DNA of 64,000 nucleotides from Ophioceras dolichostomum (Eukaryota > Ascomycota > Sordariomycetes > Magnaporthales > Ophioceraceae): assembly GCA_003049485.1 (NCBI GenBank), contig PYST01000107.1:45749-109748 (forward strand), written 5' to 3'. Below the pieces are notes generated by a model. The model was not told the origin of the DNA, searched no databases, and worked only from the letters and a program-made list of their open reading frames with translations. Position numbers and translations under genes: made by a program. Numbering within the stretch: the stretch's first letter is position 1; each line of letters begins with the position of its first letter. Below are positions 1-10,920 of the stretch, in pieces.

Positions 1-765
1 GTTCTGGGCAATGACGTGCCCGGCTTTTCAGGCTTCGTTCCCTACAACTAAGTTATTTCAACCCATTTTTAAGGCGAGCTTATTGATGACCCTGCAGTTT
101 CCACCACCAACCGGACTCATTCCCAGCCCTAGCCGGCGCCTTGTCAAAGTTGAGGTTCGGAACTACCCATTACTAGTACATACTACCTACCTTAGGTACC
201 TTAAACACCAGGTCGGGATTTGTGGCCTAAGTTTGTGAGGGTGCAGCTCGGCGATTGTGCTTATGAAAGACCTTTCCTCCCCTTCCTCCTCCTCTTCATC
301 TTCTTCAGGTAGCCACAAAGCCACGGCTGCTTATGATTGATGACTGATGATCGTCACTGGATGGGCTGGGCGTGAGACAAGAAGGAGGCAATGGTAAGCC
401 AAGGCTAGCGAACAGGAACGTTGCGGTGAGGAGAAAAGGAAAGTTTCGGAGAGAGCATCCATGATTGGAGGAAAGAGAGTGTTACGGGAAACTATCAATA
501 CAACGGCCCAGAGATAATGGCAAGTCTTGAACGAGCAGGTATTAATGTCTCCTTCACGATTTTGCCACCTCCCTGGCATACACCCATGAGTTAGTATCAT
601 ATCGATGCGAGACATATTCATCAAACCCCCGATCCCAAACTTCCATCGCCTGCCCTATCTCTGTTCCCCCACACTTCCCCGTTCGTTCCCTCTCACTTCT
701 TCCCCGGACAAGTGGTCTGCTATGCCCTTACCTCCGTATTATTCTCCCAACCCGGCCTTTAACCC
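1..765. other. Intergenic, no gene seen
   Basis: I see no convincing coding region here. It forms the 3' flank of the copper transporter gene. It holds one copy of the CCTAGGTA-type short palindrome near 183-203 and a CT-rich stretch near 640-800 that runs into the transporter's 3' end. ORFs on both strands have no recognisable protein content. Confidence 0.5.
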
Positions 766-1958
766 CTACCCACAGCAAACAGTCGCCTCCCCCGCAGCAC
801 TAGTTCTCTCCTCTTCCCCTCCACCGCCGCCACCGCCGTAACCACCGCAACCGCAACCGCCACCACCTCCTCCTCCACGACCCCGGAGCGTCTCCCACTG
901 AAACACCATGGCGCCCAGGAATGCGCTGACGAAGATGCAGATGATGAAGTAGCCATTGTAGTACATGGCCAGTATGAGCACGTACGCCACCGCGAACTGC
1001 ACGGTGTGCAGGCCCGCCCGCGCTGCCTGCTGCAGGACGCTGGGCCTGAAGGGCGATAGCGGTAGCACGCCACAGCCAGAGACAGGGACAGGGACAGGGG
1101 GAGGGACCACCGCCTCGAGGATGTCGCCGCTGTTCTTGCGGGACTGCAGCTGCTCGCTTTTCAGCGGCGTGGGAGCCGTCGTTATTGAGGCGGAATACGA
1201 GGGTGCGGCGGTGCTGCAGCAGCAGACTAGTCGTCCTCCCCCTCCTTCGCCGCCTTGAGGAGGAGGGCTGGCGGTGGAAGGGAGGAGCGGCGAAGACGAC
1301 GGGTTGCCTGTCGCTGCTACTGCTTCTGACGCTGCGGCGGAGATGGAGGAGACTTGGTTGTGGTTGTGATAGTGATGCTGTTGCACGACTGCTGCAGCTG
1401 CTAGGTGACGGCGGATGAGGAAGCGGTCGAACTCTTTGACGGCCCGGCGAAGGGCTTCCAGCGAGATGGTCAGGAGGATGACGCCGATGCAGGACCCCGC
1501 GAACATGCCGGTGCTCGTGATGTGCCAGTGGGACGTGAGGAAGCAGGCGTCTACTGTGTACCAGTTCCACAGCATCTAGGAAGGGTTTACACCATTGTTA
1601 TCAGCTTGCTGCCTAGGCAGGTTGCCTGGCGTTGGTGGGGGACCAACAGGGGTGAGTGAGTGGGTGCATGTCGGGCTTGACGCGAGGGGGACGGTCGCCC
1701 TTCCGTGATCTGTGATCTGGATTGGACTGTAGGTAAGTGGATAGCAAATAGTTGCAGCAAACGTACCGAAATCTTACAGTCTGAACTGCCTCCCATGCCG
1801 GCCATTCCGTTGACGCCGCCGGAGGCGGTTGCTGGGGCCGTTGAGGATGCACCGGTCACTGCCGCGGCTGTGACACTAGACATCACGCTGCTTACCACAG
1901 ACGAGATCGTGGTTGAAGTCAGGGGTTCCGCCGACCCCGGCATCGACATGCCGTCCAT
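766..1958 (-). CDS. Ctr-family high-affinity copper transporter
   Basis: Two exons, 1958-1767 and 1575-766, joined across a 191-bp intron with a GTACGT donor and CTAG acceptor, phase 0; 333 aa. The ATG at 1958 is chosen because the frame upstream has only a GTG. The N-terminus is Met-rich (MDGMSMPG, then GMAGMGG), as in extracellular copper-capturing domains. The join gives CKISMLWNWYTVDACF, the family signature before TM1. TM1 follows, then a long low-complexity cytoplasmic loop (His/Asn, Ser/Pro rich). Next come TM2/TM3, with LAMYYNGY and then GAMVFQW at about residues 253-291. The tail is Gly-rich and ends EATVCCG; Cys-rich tails in this family bind Cu(I). Ctr proteins work as trimers importing Cu(I) at the plasma or vacuolar membrane. 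Family assignment is firm; the paralogue (Ctr2 or Ctr3 type) is not decided. Confidence 0.88.
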
Positions 1959-2822
1959 CCCGTGATTTGTGGTTTTATTCCAATAGGCAGGCACACAATT
2001 AGACTCGGGGAATGCGAATTCGTCGCCTCAGACTCGTGGCTTTTCAGACTAGGTGGATAGTAAAAACGAATGTCATCGCTCATTAAGTTCTTCTCCTTAC
2101 CGTAATACGCAAGGACAAACCCCGTGAGTGCAAATAGTCAATTGGAAATAAGAGAGGCTTGGCCGACCAGACACTGAGGCACTGGAGTGATGGTTCAACG
2201 GGGACTTGCCGATACGAAGAGAGAGGCGAGGACAAAGGGGTCATCGGGGTAGACGGGATGTGTCATCCTTGCCGGATGCGGGAAGCGTCCCCATTTGTCT
2301 CCTCGGATCCGATGCGGGCGATGGGCGACGTTCCTTTGTTCCGGACTGAACCGAATACAAAGAAGCGAGCCGCCTGTGCGCATCGAACGGACTAGACCCA
2401 TGCGGGATGGCTGGCTGGCGGGAATGCTCTGAGATGGGGACGGCGCTCGGCGTCTGATGACCGGCCAGCCACTGAGCGAAAAGTTCCAGAAAATGGGGGG
2501 GATTTTCGCGCGCAAAGATGTGATAGGTAGGCAATAAGTGTATTCGCTTTACAACATGGATGAAGTAGTAATGAAAAATTGTATGTACTTAAGAGCCTTG
2601 TTAATTTAAGGTGGTATTCGGTTCGGGCTCGGATCGAGGCAGGGAAGTGATAAGGGGGCGCAATGTACGAATCACAACCCAGCCAGCCTTGCAGAATGAT
2701 GATGACAGGTTAAATATCCCGCGGCTATCTCCTTCACCCGAACCCGAGCACAAGCAACCTGCTTGCGACGCTTACCCAGCCGTCATCATCACCCATGCGC
2801 TTTGCACCTCGGCCTAGGGTGT
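1959..2822. other. Intergenic between Ctr gene and nicotinamidase
   Basis: Both flanking genes are on the minus strand, so this holds the Ctr promoter and the nicotinamidase 3' end. No gene is recognised. ORFs on either strand around 2160-2530 lack any family signature. I saw no obvious GCTC-type copper element. Confidence 0.5.
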
Positions 2823-4065
2823 TTAGGGCCTCAGACGAGCAACCTCTGGCCCATCAAAAGCGACGACACGCACGCCGCCAGCCTCGACCGTAGCGCGCGT
2901 CGAGTTCCATCCGTCCGGATCGACAGCTCGCGTGCCATCCTCAACGATGAACGTAGTGAAGCCCTCCTTCGCGGCGTCCAGGGCGGTGCTCATAACGCAA
3001 TAGTCGGCGGCGAGCCCCACGACGTAGACATGGCTGACGCTCTGGTTCCTGAGGAAGTCCGCGAGCCCGGAATCACTCACGCGCGGGTGTTGGAGGGGGT
3101 CGTAGAAGGCGCTGTACATCTCGATGCGCGGGTCGGTGCCCTTCTTGATGATGTGGTCGATCTTGGACGCGTCGAGCTCGGGCACCAGGGTGGCGCCGTG
3201 AGACTCCTGCACGCAGTGGACGGGCCAGAGGCGGGTCTCGTAGGATTCGGAGGAGTTGTACGGGTTCGTCACTACCGTGACGTCCACAAATGGCTCTTTG
3301 CCCGGGTGGTTTGCCGCGAAGGAGATGTGATCGGCGGGGTGCCAGTCCTGGGTCGCGACGCGGGTGGTGAGACGAGGGTAGGAGAGCATGGTGTTGATCA
3401 CAGTTGCGATATCGCGGCCGTTGGCCACGGCTAGGGAGCCATTCTGGACGTACTGTTCGTCAGCCTGGGTGCGTGTGCGCGTGCGTACATGTAGATAGAT
3501 GGTTACGGCGAAGGACTGGAGAGTAGTGGGCTTGGCAGGCAGGTAATATTGTGGTCGGCGACAAGCATCTCTAATTCTGGATATCTCCCGCCGTGTTTAA
3601 AGGAGCACCAGCGTATAGGTGAAGCACAATCTGTCATCGTCTTGATGTCAGACGGGAGCGAGGCCTCGCTTCGTCAGCCTGCTATGAGCTGGGCTAGGCT
3701 CTTCCATGACCTGATAAACCTACGCACTGGCCACCAGAACGCAACTCTGCATGTGGAAGATGCCACCCAGAAAAGGAATGCGTTCTCCCCGTACGTGGGC
3801 GTTGAATGAGATGACGGCACGTAGATGCACGCACAACTAGGTGCATGTAAAGCTACTGGTCTGGAGAGATCCGCACTCGGACTATGCATCACGGAAAGGA
3901 ATCCCGTAGCTTCGCGTTCCGAGACAGCTAAAAAGGGTAAGAGAAATCTCCGTCGGCGGCGTATGAAGTTGAAGATGGGCTTACCGGCGGGCAGAAATCC
4001 TCCTGAAAGTCAATGACGATCAGTGCCGGATTAAACACGTCGGGGACAGGGGCGGCGACGGCCAT
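2823..4065 (-). CDS. PNC1: Nicotinamidase (isochorismatase fold)
   Basis: Exons 4065-3985 and 3443-2823 give 233 aa. The first ATG has a strong context (ACCATGG). The join gives DFQEDFCPP-NGSLAV, matching the family without a gap. Catalytic triad by homology: Asp19 (VIDFQEDF), Lys128 (IIKKGTDP) and Cys176 (AADYCVMST). Metal ligands: Asp60 and His62 (QDWHPADH), and His103 (WPVHC). The enzyme hydrolyses nicotinamide to nicotinate and ammonia in the NAD+ salvage pathway and, in yeast, relieves sirtuin inhibition. The length is usual for fungal enzymes. The single intron is 541 bp (GTAAGC donor, CAG acceptor), which is long for a fungus; no additional exon is needed to complete the fold. It is divergent from the HMG-CoA reductase gene. 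Confidence 0.9.
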
Positions 4066-6240
4066 GGTGGACGTGTCAGACGGAACGGAGGAGCTGAAGA
4101 GCCGCGGGGGGAGCGAAGAGGAAGATGTGATGAGTAGGTAGTTTTGCGCTGGTAGCCCGGAAGTTCGCCTAATGCGAGGAGACCAAAAAGAGAGGTGGCA
4201 AAGTCTAGTTGACAGCCTCTCCTACACCGGGAGATGAGTCGTGATATCAGACTGGGGAGGTAACTTTTTCCTCGTTCGGATCATCATCCCCTCATCTCCC
4301 TCTTGATTCTACGCCGGCAGCAAAAGCTGCGATGCGACAGATGGTTCAAACCCCAACTGATAAGGGTGAATGAGGCCGATCGCGGCTATCTAGGCATGTA
4401 CATGAGAGCAGGCGATGTCCAGCAACGGTAGCCCCGTCCACTAGGCGAACCGGTTGAGGGAGCTGGGATGGGGTGCGTGGTCACCGAAGCATGGTGCGGG
4501 GGTCCACTACCAATGGCGGGGTAGTTTAGAACCTGCCTGAGCAGCTAGTGCACGGACCAGTGGGACAATGGTTATGTAAGCTCATCGTCTGGTTTTGGCT
4601 GCATGCAATGATCGGCCCGCACTCGGCCAAAGCCGAGCTCGAAGCCTCCCAGGGTTGGCATTTGGATGCCTGTTGTTAGCTGAAAGAGATGACTGCCATC
4701 GTATTGCCTCGTGTCAGTTGAAGATATCAAGAGCTGAAAATTGCACAGCGAGCGGTGTAGCCCAATGTTTGTCGTCGCTTCTGTTCACGTTGTGTTGATC
4801 TTCAGGAGCGACGAGGGGAAAAGAGAAGGGCGAGGAAAATTTATTGGGATGCCCCTGAATCCTTGAAAATGCAACCATCCAGAAGGCGGTTACGTATCTC
4901 CTACCCCCGAGTTCGGCCACGATCGACGCTGCAATTCATTTGCGATAAGCGATAAGGCACAGACAGAAACAGGCTTTCCCCAACCCGCTAGTTGGTGATG
5001 ACACAAGTGACCAAGACAAAGTTGGGAGATGACATTCCGGATTCCAGACGAAGATCTGTCGAGCCGTTGAGGGGTGTTTTCGCTGTGAATCTTTGCTCTA
5101 TGGAAGCTGAAGCTGTCTATTCCTGGTGGGAGCTGAGGCATCTCAGCCCTTCTTCAGGCGGGGATGAGTCTAAGTTTCTCCGTACGGAAGCAGTTTCGGC
5201 TTGGTTTGTCGTTCGCCTCGACGGAATTATGCAAGCTGACTGGATGAGCCTTGCCGTAGACTTCCCCTTGGAGCCGGCACTGGCGTGCGACGGATGTGGG
5301 AGGCAGAGACGGCGGCGGGAAGTCCAATTGGATCGACACCGTCCCGGAATGACTGCCGACTGTGACATTTTCTTGGTGCCACGGAGAGCAGTCAGAGATA
5401 TGGCTATGCCTGCCTGGCTATGCCGTAATCATGCAGGCGGTACATGTACGGGACCGGGACGGCTCACTTTCTTGCCCACATACGTCCTTTTTTTTTTTAC
5501 TCGTTCTTTTTTTGCCAGTCAGTCAGACTTGTGCAACCCACCAGCTTCGAAGGGGAGAAAGTTGGAATCACGATGGGCAGATCCCCGGCAGGAGGAACGG
5601 CAATCGCCGATCACCACCGCCAGCGGGAGGATTGAGCGGGGAAGGAGAAAAGGGATAAGGGAGAATGATATGAACCTATCGATCCCTTCCATCGCGGACG
5701 ACCGGGTTCCCCTTGACCGCTTTTGCTTGCGTTGACCGCCTTTGGAGGTCCAACAGAGAGGAGAGCTGCAGATGCGACGAGAATTTCGCGGCACAGACAG
5801 GGATCTGTGGCAGTGCCAAAACGGGACCGTTGATGGATGTTCCAGTGCTGCCAGCCTTCAGCCAGCGCTGCCAGCTGCGTAACGGCACCACAAAAACTGT
5901 TGAAGGCTGCTGCAGGGGCCACTCAAGGCCGCTCAAGGCCGATTTTGGAGGGTGAAGTGGGGCAGGCTCAGGGCCCTGTGCAGGGTTTGCGGTGCGGTAC
6001 AAGATTGCCTGCCATTGACTACTGCCCGCTAGCCTGGTTGCTGCCAGGAGAGGGCGCAGTGTTCCGTGCTCCCTGAAGCTGCCCCATCAAAAATTCCGGT
6101 CGTGGGGGAAAAGGCAGGAACAGAAATTCTTTTAAACCGGACGGCGAGGAACATGAACATGAACTTGGTTCTTCCCTCCCTTTCTTTTGCTGCGTGTTGG
6201 CGATAGGTACAAACTACGCCGCCCGTCTTGCGTGACAACT
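4066..6240. other. Long divergent intergenic region, no gene
   Basis: This is the distal part of a 3-kb interval between two divergent genes. A 240-codon open frame at about 4998-5735 has no recognisable domain and runs through homopolymer T tracts, so I do not call it. The region probably carries promoter elements for both neighbours, but no sterol-response-like site could be assigned with confidence. Confidence 0.45.
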
Positions 6241-6340
6241 CTCCACTCCTTTCCTTTTGTTTTGTCTTTTGTTCCCTCGGTTTTGTTCTCCTTCACCTCC
6301 TCCCTTTTGATTCTCCCTCCCTAGCTCGTGTTCGTTGTGA
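6241..6340 (+). promoter_or_regulatory. CT-rich core promoter tract upstream of HMG-CoA reductase
   Basis: A pyrimidine-dominated plus-strand stretch (runs of CTTTTG, CTCCTT, CTCCC) about 0.8 kb before the HMG-CoA reductase ATG. Such tracts often mark transcription start zones in filamentous ascomycetes. This is inference from composition only. Confidence 0.35.
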
Positions 6341-6917
6341 TTTCCATCCCACGTGTTTGCGCACAGCCTAGACCTAGAGCTCAGAGCCAAGAAGCGTTAG
6401 CTCTCTGACAAAGAACGATCAGCCTCGATTGGCTCCCGTCCAAACTTCGGGGCTCGGGAATCGTTGCTTGCACCAAGCACCAAAGAAAAAACTTCGGGTC
6501 CCGAATCCGACGCCGGTGTTCAGAACCACCTGGCACCTGGCGCCTGGCACCTGGACAACGCGGGCCCCCCCCTTTGCTTCTGCTTTGTTGTAGGGAGACC
6601 CAACGACAATAGCAAGCTGCCACACGCGGACAATAGCAACAAACGGGCAGCCGACCTCCTTCCTTGACGTCGACAATCAGCAAATTCATGGTATGGACCA
6701 TTGTATCCCTTCCTTGACACGGTAGCCCTCCACATGGCCTTCGGTCTCTCCGTTGTCACGGGGCGATCTCGCGCCTTGCCTTGCATCTCTGCTTCTCGAC
6801 AAAAGCGTGCTGCCTGCCCGTCCTACCTACCGATCTGCCCGCCATCCTACCCCTCTCCCCCTCCGTGTCTCTTAGGACCTTAGAACCTTGGAGCTGTCCT
6901 AGCTGTCGCAGGAAAAC

Positions 6918-7121
6918 ATGCTAGCTTTTCTCTTTGCCTCCTCGCGGAGGGTTACTTTCGACCTCCCCGAGCAATCTCGGAAGCGGCGGCATCGCTTACC
7001 AAGTCCTTCTTTTGCAGATCTTGATATAGACCGCGACCACGGCCCGGATCTCCTCCCAGGCGGACGCCAATGCGTTGCAGAAGACGTTGATACCAACAAA
7101 CCACGAAGGTCCTCGACATGA
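6918..7121 (+). other. Upstream ORF overlapping the HMG-CoA reductase start
   Basis: A 67-codon ORF starts at an ATG (context AACATGC) in the presumed leader. It ends in TGA at 7119-7121, so its stop overlaps the main ATG at 7118 as ATGA. The peptide resembles no known protein. If the leader is unspliced here, this uORF would lower initiation at the main ATG or allow reinitiation. A leader intron ending at the TTTTGCAG near 7017 would remove part of it. Confidence 0.3.
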
Positions 7122-10100
7122 TAGCATCGTCGCTCATCCCCTCCCGCTTCAGGGGCGAGCATCCGTCCGAGAAGGCGGCTGCTCCCTCGTGGCTGAACAA
7201 AAAGGTCACGCCCTTGCTGCAAAGCCTCGCCGGCATCGCCTCCGCACACCCGATCCACACCATCGTTCTCGTCGCCCTGCTCGCCAGCTCCACCTACATA
7301 GGCCTGCTCGAGGAGAGCCTGTTTGACGCGACCTGGAGCGTGAAGAGGGCGGACTGGTCGTCCCTGGCGGAAGGCAACAGGCGTCTGCGCGCAGGCCCGG
7401 ACACGACCTGGAAATGGCAGTCCTGCGATGCGGACACGGCCCGCATGGCGGGCAGCAAGGCCAATGCCAACGCCAACCACCTCGCGCTGATCACCCTCGT
7501 CTTCCCGGAATCACTCACGAACGACGCACCCCAGACGGCGCCCCTGATTCACACGGTGCCGATTCCCGAGAATCTGTCGATAACATCGCTTCCCTCGACG
7601 TCGAACCCTCTCGCACCCTTCTCGCAAGACACGGCACTTGCATTCTCGATCCCCTACGACCAGGCACCCGAGTTCTTGGCGGCCGCGCAGGAGATCCCCA
7701 ACGATACCACCGGGCAGCAGACGCGCGAAAGCGTGTACGGGAGCGAGAAGAAGATGTGGATCATGAAAGCCGCCAGGGTTCATACTAGGAGCAGCCTTGT
7801 ACGGTGGGCCCAGAACGCTTGGGTTGAGTTCATCGACCTGCTGAAGAACGCCGAAACTCTGGACATCATAATCATGGTGCTCGGCTACCTCAGCATGCAC
7901 CTCACGTTCGTGTCGCTCTTCCTGTCCATGCGCCGAATGGGCTCCAACTTTTGGCTGGCCACCAGCGTCCTATTCTCCTCCGTCTTTTCCTTCATGATCG
8001 GCCTTTTTGTGACGACAAAGCTTGGTGTTCCCATCACAATGGTCCTGCTTTCGGAGGGGCTGCCGTTCCTGGTCGTGACGATTGGCTTTGAGAAGAATAT
8101 CGTTCTTACCAGGGCCGTCTTGTCTCATGCGATCGAGCACCGCCGCCCCGACCCGGCCGCCACCGGGTCCAAGCACTCCAACGGCGGCGCCTCCGGCAGC
8201 GGAAAGGCCAATGGCAACAACAGCAGCAGCAGCCCTGCCGGAACTTCCAACGGCGGCTCGCACTCGGTCATTCAGCAGTCCATCCAGATGGCTATTAAGG
8301 ATAAGGCCTACTGGATCGTCAAGGACTATCTGATCGAGATCGCCATCCTCGTGGCGGGCGCGGCATCCGGAGTCCAGGGCGGCCTTCAGCAGTTCTGCTT
8401 CCTGGCGGCCTGGATCTTGGTGTTTGACTGCATCTTGCTCTTCACCTTCTACACCGCCATCCTCTACATCAAGCTAGAGATCAACCGCATCCGGCGCCAC
8501 GTCGCCATGCGCAGGGCTCTGGAGGACGACGGGCTCAGCCACCGTGTCGCCGAGAACGTGGCTAAGAGCAACGACTGGCCCAACGGCAAAGGCTCGAGCA
8601 CCACGCTTTTCGGCAAGCAGATCAAGAGCACCAGTGTGCCGAAGTTCAAGGGCATCATGGTGTTGGGCTTCGTCCTTGTTAACCTGCTGAACTTGGCTAC
8701 CATCCCCTTCCGCGGCACTCACCCGCTGTCTTCGCTCTCCGCCTGGGCCGGCGGCCTGGGAGGCGTCCTCAACTCTCCTCCCGTTGACCCGTTCAAGGTC
8801 GCCTCCAACGGTCTAGACGCCATCCTAGCCAATGCTCGCGTCACAGGCACCGAGACCATAGTAACGGTTCTAACGCCCATCAAGTATGAGCTGGAGTACC
8901 CCTCGGTGCACTACGCTCTGCCCCCCCCCAAGTCTGACTACCACCACCATGACGACGACGATATGGTGTATGGCATGGGCGGCCGCATGGTCGGCGGCAT
9001 CCTCAAGAGCCTGGAGGACCCGTTCCTGTCCAAGTGGATTGTGGTCGCCCTCGCCATGAGCGTTGCGCTGAACGGCTACCTGTTCAACGCAGCGAGGTGG
9101 GGAATCAAGGACCCCAACGTGCCGGATCACCCGATCGACCCCAGAGAGCTAGCAGACGCCCAGAAGTTCAACGACACCGAGTCCGCCACCTTGCCGATGG
9201 GAGAATACCAGCCACCGACCCCGCGGCGGCAGCCCACGCCCCCAGCGGATGATTACAGCATTGATGCCGGCCTGCGCATGCCGACAACTATTTCGCCTAA
9301 GCCGCCAGCGGTTCCCCGCACGGCGGCCGAGCTGGATAGGATGCTGGCGGAGAAGCGAGCCCACGAGTTGTCCGACGAGGAGGTGATCGCGCTGTCTCTC
9401 AGGGGCAAGATTGCCGGTTATGCCTTGGAAAGGACGCTAAAGGACTGCACCCGTGCCGTCAAGATCCGGCGGACGATCATCTCGAGGACGAAGGCCACAG
9501 CAGAACTCACCGCCCTGCTCGAGGGCTCCAAGCTGCCGTACGAGGGCTACAACTGGGCGCAGGTGCTTGGCGCGTGCTGCGAGAACGTGATCGGATACAT
9601 GCCTCTGCCCGTAGGCGTGGCGGGCCCGCTCGTGATCGACGGCCAGACCTACTTCATCCCCATGGCGACGACGGAGGGCGTGCTCGTGGCCAGCACCAAC
9701 CGCGGCTGCAAGGCCATCAACTCGGGCGGAGGCGCCGTGACCGTGCTGACGAGCGACGGCATGACCCGCGGGCCGTGCGTCGGCTTCGAGACGCTCGAGC
9801 GGGCGGGGGCGGCCAAGATATGGCTCGACTCGCCCGTTGGGCAGAAGACGATGAAGAACGCGTTCAACTCAACCAGCCGGTTCGCGCGGCTCGAGAGCAT
9901 GAAGACGGCGATCGCGGGCACGAACCTGTACATCCGGTTCAAGACCACGACGGGCGACGCGATGGGCATGAACATGATCTCCAAGGGCGTCGAGCACGCG
10001 CTGAACGTAATGGCCAAGGAGAGCGGCTTCGACGACATGGACATCATCACCGTGAGCGGCAACTACTGCTCCGACAAGAAGCCCGCGGCCATCAACTGGA

Positions 10101-10920
10101 TCGAGGGCCGCGGCAAGGGCGTAGTGGCCGAGGCTATCATCCCCGGCGACGTCGTGCGCAGCGTGCTCAAGACGGACGTTGATTCCCTCGTCGAGCTCAA
10201 CATCTCCAAGAACCTGATCGGCTCGGCCATGGCTGGCGCCATGGGCGGGTTCAACGCCCACGCCGCCAACATCGTGGCTGCCATGTTCATCGCCACGGGT
10301 CAGGATCCGGCGCAGGTGATCGAGAGTGCCAACTGCATCACCATTATGCGGAAGTAAGTTTTAACCTTTTTCTCTTTGGCTTCTCCCCTAAATTATCAAA
10401 ACCAATGCTCCGAAGCAACAAACTAACCGACTACCTTCCTTCCTCCAGCCTACGCGGATCCCTCCAGATCTCAGTCTCCATGCCGTCCATCGAGGTCGGC
10501 ACCCTCGGCGGCGGCACGATCCTGGAGCCCCAAGGCGCGATGCTGGACATGCTGGGCGTGCGTGGCCCGCACCCGACGAACCCCGGCGAGAACTCTCGGC
10601 GGCTGGCGCGCATCATCGCCGCGGCCACCATGGCGGGCGAGCTGTCGCTCTGCAGCGCCCAGGCGGCGGGCCACCTCGTGCGCGCCCACATGCAGCACAA
10701 CCGGTCGGCTCCCCCGACGCGCACCACCACGCCCGCACCCGAACGGCAGCAGCAGCAGCTACAGCCACAGCAGCCGCTCCACAACAGCGGCGCCATGACG
10801 CCTGTCAGCCTGGCGCTTACCAATACGGTGGATAGGGCGGCTGGCGCGCTGAAGGGGAGTGTTAGCGCTGCGAGCTTGGAGAGGGCTGCTGCTGCTGCGG
10901 CGGCGGCTCCTCGTCGCTAG
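7118..10920 (+). CDS. HMG-CoA reductase with sterol-sensing domain
   Basis: Exons 7118-10353 and 10449-10920 give 1235 aa; the 95-bp intron (GTAAGT...CCAG) restores ITIMRNLRGSLQ. It makes mevalonate from HMG-CoA with 2 NADPH, the committed step of ergosterol and isoprenoid synthesis, in the ER membrane. Multiple membrane spans lie at about residues 45-65, 246-335 (sterol-sensing segment), 406-455, 513-532 and 638-660. A Ser/Asn/Gly-rich loop lies between. The catalytic part has [16 protein letters not shown] (Glu822), [21 protein letters not shown] (Asp986, Lys987), GQDPAQ (Asp1063), GTLGGGT and AHMQHNRS (His1159). Ser1165 of HNRS corresponds to the AMPK-phosphorylated serine 872 of the human enzyme. 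The C-terminus is Gln- and Ala-rich. No secondary-metabolite genes flank it, so it is probably the housekeeping copy. Confidence 0.96.

Noticed and set aside
4992..5735. 247-codon plus-strand ORF upstream of HMG-CoA reductase
   Set aside because: It starts with TTG, runs through T homopolymers and has no recognisable motif.
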